Below are positions 61,319-64,000 of a stretch of 64,000 nucleotides of DNA, one piece after another; the first letter of the stretch is position 1, and every line of letters starts with the position of its first letter. Source of the stretch: Albula goreensis (taxonomy: Eukaryota > Chordata > Actinopteri > Albuliformes > Albulidae); contig CM040753.1 of assembly GCA_022829145.1 (NCBI GenBank), positions 17,934,384 to 17,998,383 on the forward strand, in the 5' to 3' direction. The notes below the pieces were generated by a model. The model saw only the letters and a list, made by a program, of their open reading frames with translations, was not told the origin of the DNA and did no database searches. Made by a program: the position numbers and the translations under genes.

Positions 61319-62037
61319 ACATAACAATTTTTGGGTCTGAGAACATTGCAAGAAAGTTTGGAAATTGAACATAAACATTCTCAGCAGGTACAATAGTCCT
61401 GTTTCCTAGAAGTACCTTGACTGTTGTTTTTAAGTCATAAGAAACCTAGCATCACATTTGGATTTGCAAGTTTGAAACAATTTGAATTGCCAATAATTAT
61501 TCAAATTAATTTCTGATATCCTCCAGGGGGTTTTACTTGTAAGTTTGTGTGTGTCATGCCTACATTGTTTTTCAGTGCAAAATAAATGTTATTGATATTG
61601 GGGAATTTTCTAGTCATAACAGTATCTCAGAACCAAATTGGAATCTAACCAAAACTTTGCCAATGTTCATGGAACATTTTGCAGGAGATGAAAGTGAGCT
61701 CAGAGTTGGCAGGGACACTTTGGATTGTCATGGGCAAAGTCTCCTGCATACCATGAAGTATATGTTCCAGTTGAATCATTCAAGAGTTTGGTAGGTGGCT
61801 CCCACTCAAAAAAAAATGTTTGCTTCATGCTAAAGTAGTTTTATTCACAAAACTGGAGCACACTGGTGAAGGCACCAATGTTTTGGCACTTGGCCCTCTT
61901 CAATTTGCAATTTGTTCCAGTTGAATTAACAAACAAACTTACATCCAAGCATCCCTTACTCCCCATTTGCTTCCCTCTCTGTCTGCCAGCTTGATAGTTT
62001 ATAATTCTTGGACAGAGAAAAAGGAAGAGACAAAGAC

Positions 62038-62104
<67 letters not shown>

Positions 62105-64000
62105 AAAATGAAAACATAAGTGTTGGGAAAGGGGGGTCAGTGTTATTTTCTGGCCGGGTGAGGTGGAAGTTAAAAGCTGTAATAGAAACAACATGTCGCC
62201 CACCATCCAACCCCCCCCCCACCCCCCGTTGAATTTTACCCCAGCTGCCCATCAAAAACTAATATCCTCAAATTTGACGCTCTTGTTGTCTTTTGAAATT
62301 AGAAAGAATCTGTGTCTAATGCCATGAGCCAAACCTGGCTCCCCCTGACCCCCCTCCATTTTCTCCTCCTCAACCCACGTCCCAGCTTCCCAGTGTGCTA
62401 CCTACCCTCCTCCTCACCCTCCACAGTCCTCAGCGCTGACTGTTGCATGCAGACACCTGGATTTGAAGGCCAGCTCAGGTCAAAATGTCCTCAGCCAAAA
62501 ACAAGATGGTTTTAGAATGTTTTCAGACGGCATTCATTTTCAGTGTGAGCTTTTAGAACATTTGCCAGTAGCTGGTGCCATCTCTGGGAATCAATGTGTC
62601 AGATAAGTTGACTCCAGAGTTCAAAGACAAGACAAATCTGCTCATGGTAGGAGTAATTTAATTTGTTAGTTTTGATGTGGACAATGTAGCCTTTACTCTG
62701 TATATTTTTTTAAGACTCTCCAGTCACATTTTGGCTGCTCTCACAATTTTGATCTGAACTGGTTTTAAGACCTCCATCATTTGACCTCCACCTCTCCCTT
62801 TCCCCAATATACCCCTTGTTCCCCTCTCTCTCCCTTCTCCCCCACCACCTTCTCTTTCTCCCTCTCTCTTCTCTCCCTTGCCATTTAAAAAAAAATACAG
62901 TAACACAATCTGAGGGAAAACTGATATAATCTTCTCTAAACCATAAAAGTCAGTCACCCGGAGAAACATCTGCACGGTCAAATTTAAAACAAACTGTCAG
63001 AGAGTCGGGTAACCCATAAAGAGAGGGAGGCTAAGAGAGGGGTGTGTGGGGGGATGGGGGAATTGGTGCCTGCACTTTTACACTGCCCCTCTGTCCCAGG
63101 CACACTTCTCCTTCTTTTTCCTTCCTGTCTGTTCTTTCTTTAATCTTTCTCTCCATTTCACTCCTTCCCTCTCTTAAGCTCACCTCTCTCTCACTTTGAA
63201 TGATTTACAGCCAACATTGTGCAGCTACAGTGATTTCTTGAATTTACTAACAGCAGATACATCTGCTTTAAGCCTTCTATGGTCCATGTCTGCCCTACCA
63301 TACACATGTGAAACAATGTTTATTCTTGACTCCACATGCTCAATCTAAGACAGAGTGTCTGGAAGACATGGTCTGATTTTTTTAGGAATGAGGCATGCAA
63401 GCTTACAGGTGCCTTTATATTTCTGAGGGTGGATTTGATTGGTATAGAAAAGTTGGTCTATGTCTGCATTTACTAAAGTGCAGCCACCACTGAATTCTCT
63501 GGCTCTGAATAGCTGCCTCGGATTGGAAACCAGACTACAACAGATCATTGTAAATCAGTAGTAACTGACCGTTGAATGTCCCTGTTAGGTGACATTGTGA
63601 GACAATGAGGACAGTAGTTCAGCCTGGTAAGTGAGGATATACAGTCTCTACTACCCACCCACTGGCTATGTGTGATGTCCCTATATAATATTTTTAGCTC
63701 ATTTTCAATAATGTGTATGATGTAATTATATTAGTAAATATCTACACACTGCCACAAGCTAAGAGTTATTCAATTCTGTGAATGGTGTCTGTTGCCTTCT
63801 GCATTTATAAGTTACAGCTCCAAGGCTGGACAGCCTGACTCCTCCCCTCAATCTTTGTTTACACAGCTGCAGGTCATTCAGAGGCTTTTATATCAGAGCA
63901 GAACTCTACCAGTCCTTAGTTACTATCAAGGGAATTTATTTCAAAATAAAAGTTCAATAGAACTCAAAGATATCTATTGATGACTCAAAAAAATGTATGT
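61319..64000. other. Intergenic region to window end, no coding sequence
   Basis: Contains a (GA)n array at 62036-62101, a C-rich run near 62210-62226, and CT-rich tracts around 62790-62880 and 63100-63190. The rest is AT-rich and featureless to my reading. Confidence 0.7.
62036..62101. repeat. (GA)n microsatellite
   Basis: A pure GA tract of about 55 bp within a longer purine-rich stretch. Arg-Glu and Ser-Leu ORFs on both strands are repeat artefacts. Confidence 0.97.

Noticed and set aside
61838-61910. Sequence CTGGAGCACACTGGTGAAGG with GTTTTGGCACTTGG, thought to be a repeat
   Set aside because: It resembles a repeat I could not name, and neither ends nor a second copy in this window were found.

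Overview
This is a eukaryotic, vertebrate-type window and most likely a ray-finned fish. It is AT-rich, with long introns, GT-AG splice sites, many (CA)n, (TG)n and (ATT)n microsatellites, tRNA-derived SINE copies of a kind I associate with teleosts, and small MITEs. Species cannot be fixed from the sequence alone. No prokaryotic operon, CRISPR array or recognisable virus-derived element was seen.

Only one protein-coding gene can be supported. It is the 3' half of a TIKI-family Wnt metalloprotease gene, best matched to TRABD2B (TIKI2), on the + strand. Five coding exons (3030-3176, 8339-8513, 19769-19859, 21669-21923, 22293-22515) join in compatible phases and encode 296 residues plus a stop. 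They cover the second half of the TraB/TIKI catalytic domain with its GAGH motif, a disordered proline-rich stalk, a conserved [14 protein letters not shown] / DLWVR block, and a hydrophobic tail typical of a GPI-anchor signal. The 5' exons (signal peptide and first GxxH motif) lie to the left of the window.

Layout: 1-3029 is the end of an upstream intron and carries a perfect five-copy 39-bp minisatellite. From 3030 to 22515 are the five exons and four introns; the 11.3-kb second intron is packed with simple repeats. From 22516 to 64000 is about 41.5 kb with no credible coding sequence. In tetrapods the sequence 3' of TRABD2B is a gene desert towards FOXD2/FOXE3. If synteny holds, this desert would be regulatory landscape, but no FOX gene is in the window. 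It holds an interrupted SINE and a second SINE, a pogo/Tigger-like MITE, a tandem palindromic MITE, a 74-bp minisatellite, and islands of complex, CpG- or TAAT-rich sequence that look like conserved noncoding elements. It also has two CTCF-like motifs in divergent orientation 3 kb past the TRABD2B stop.

The most interesting items are the divergent CTCF-like pair, the minisatellite that repeats an MiT/USF-type E-box five times, a stop codon overlapping an exon donor that could give a form without the GPI signal, and the CpG-rich cluster at 36.4-41.6 kb. I found nothing that amounts to a new protein system. The regulatory calls rest on motif and composition only and need cross-species alignment.
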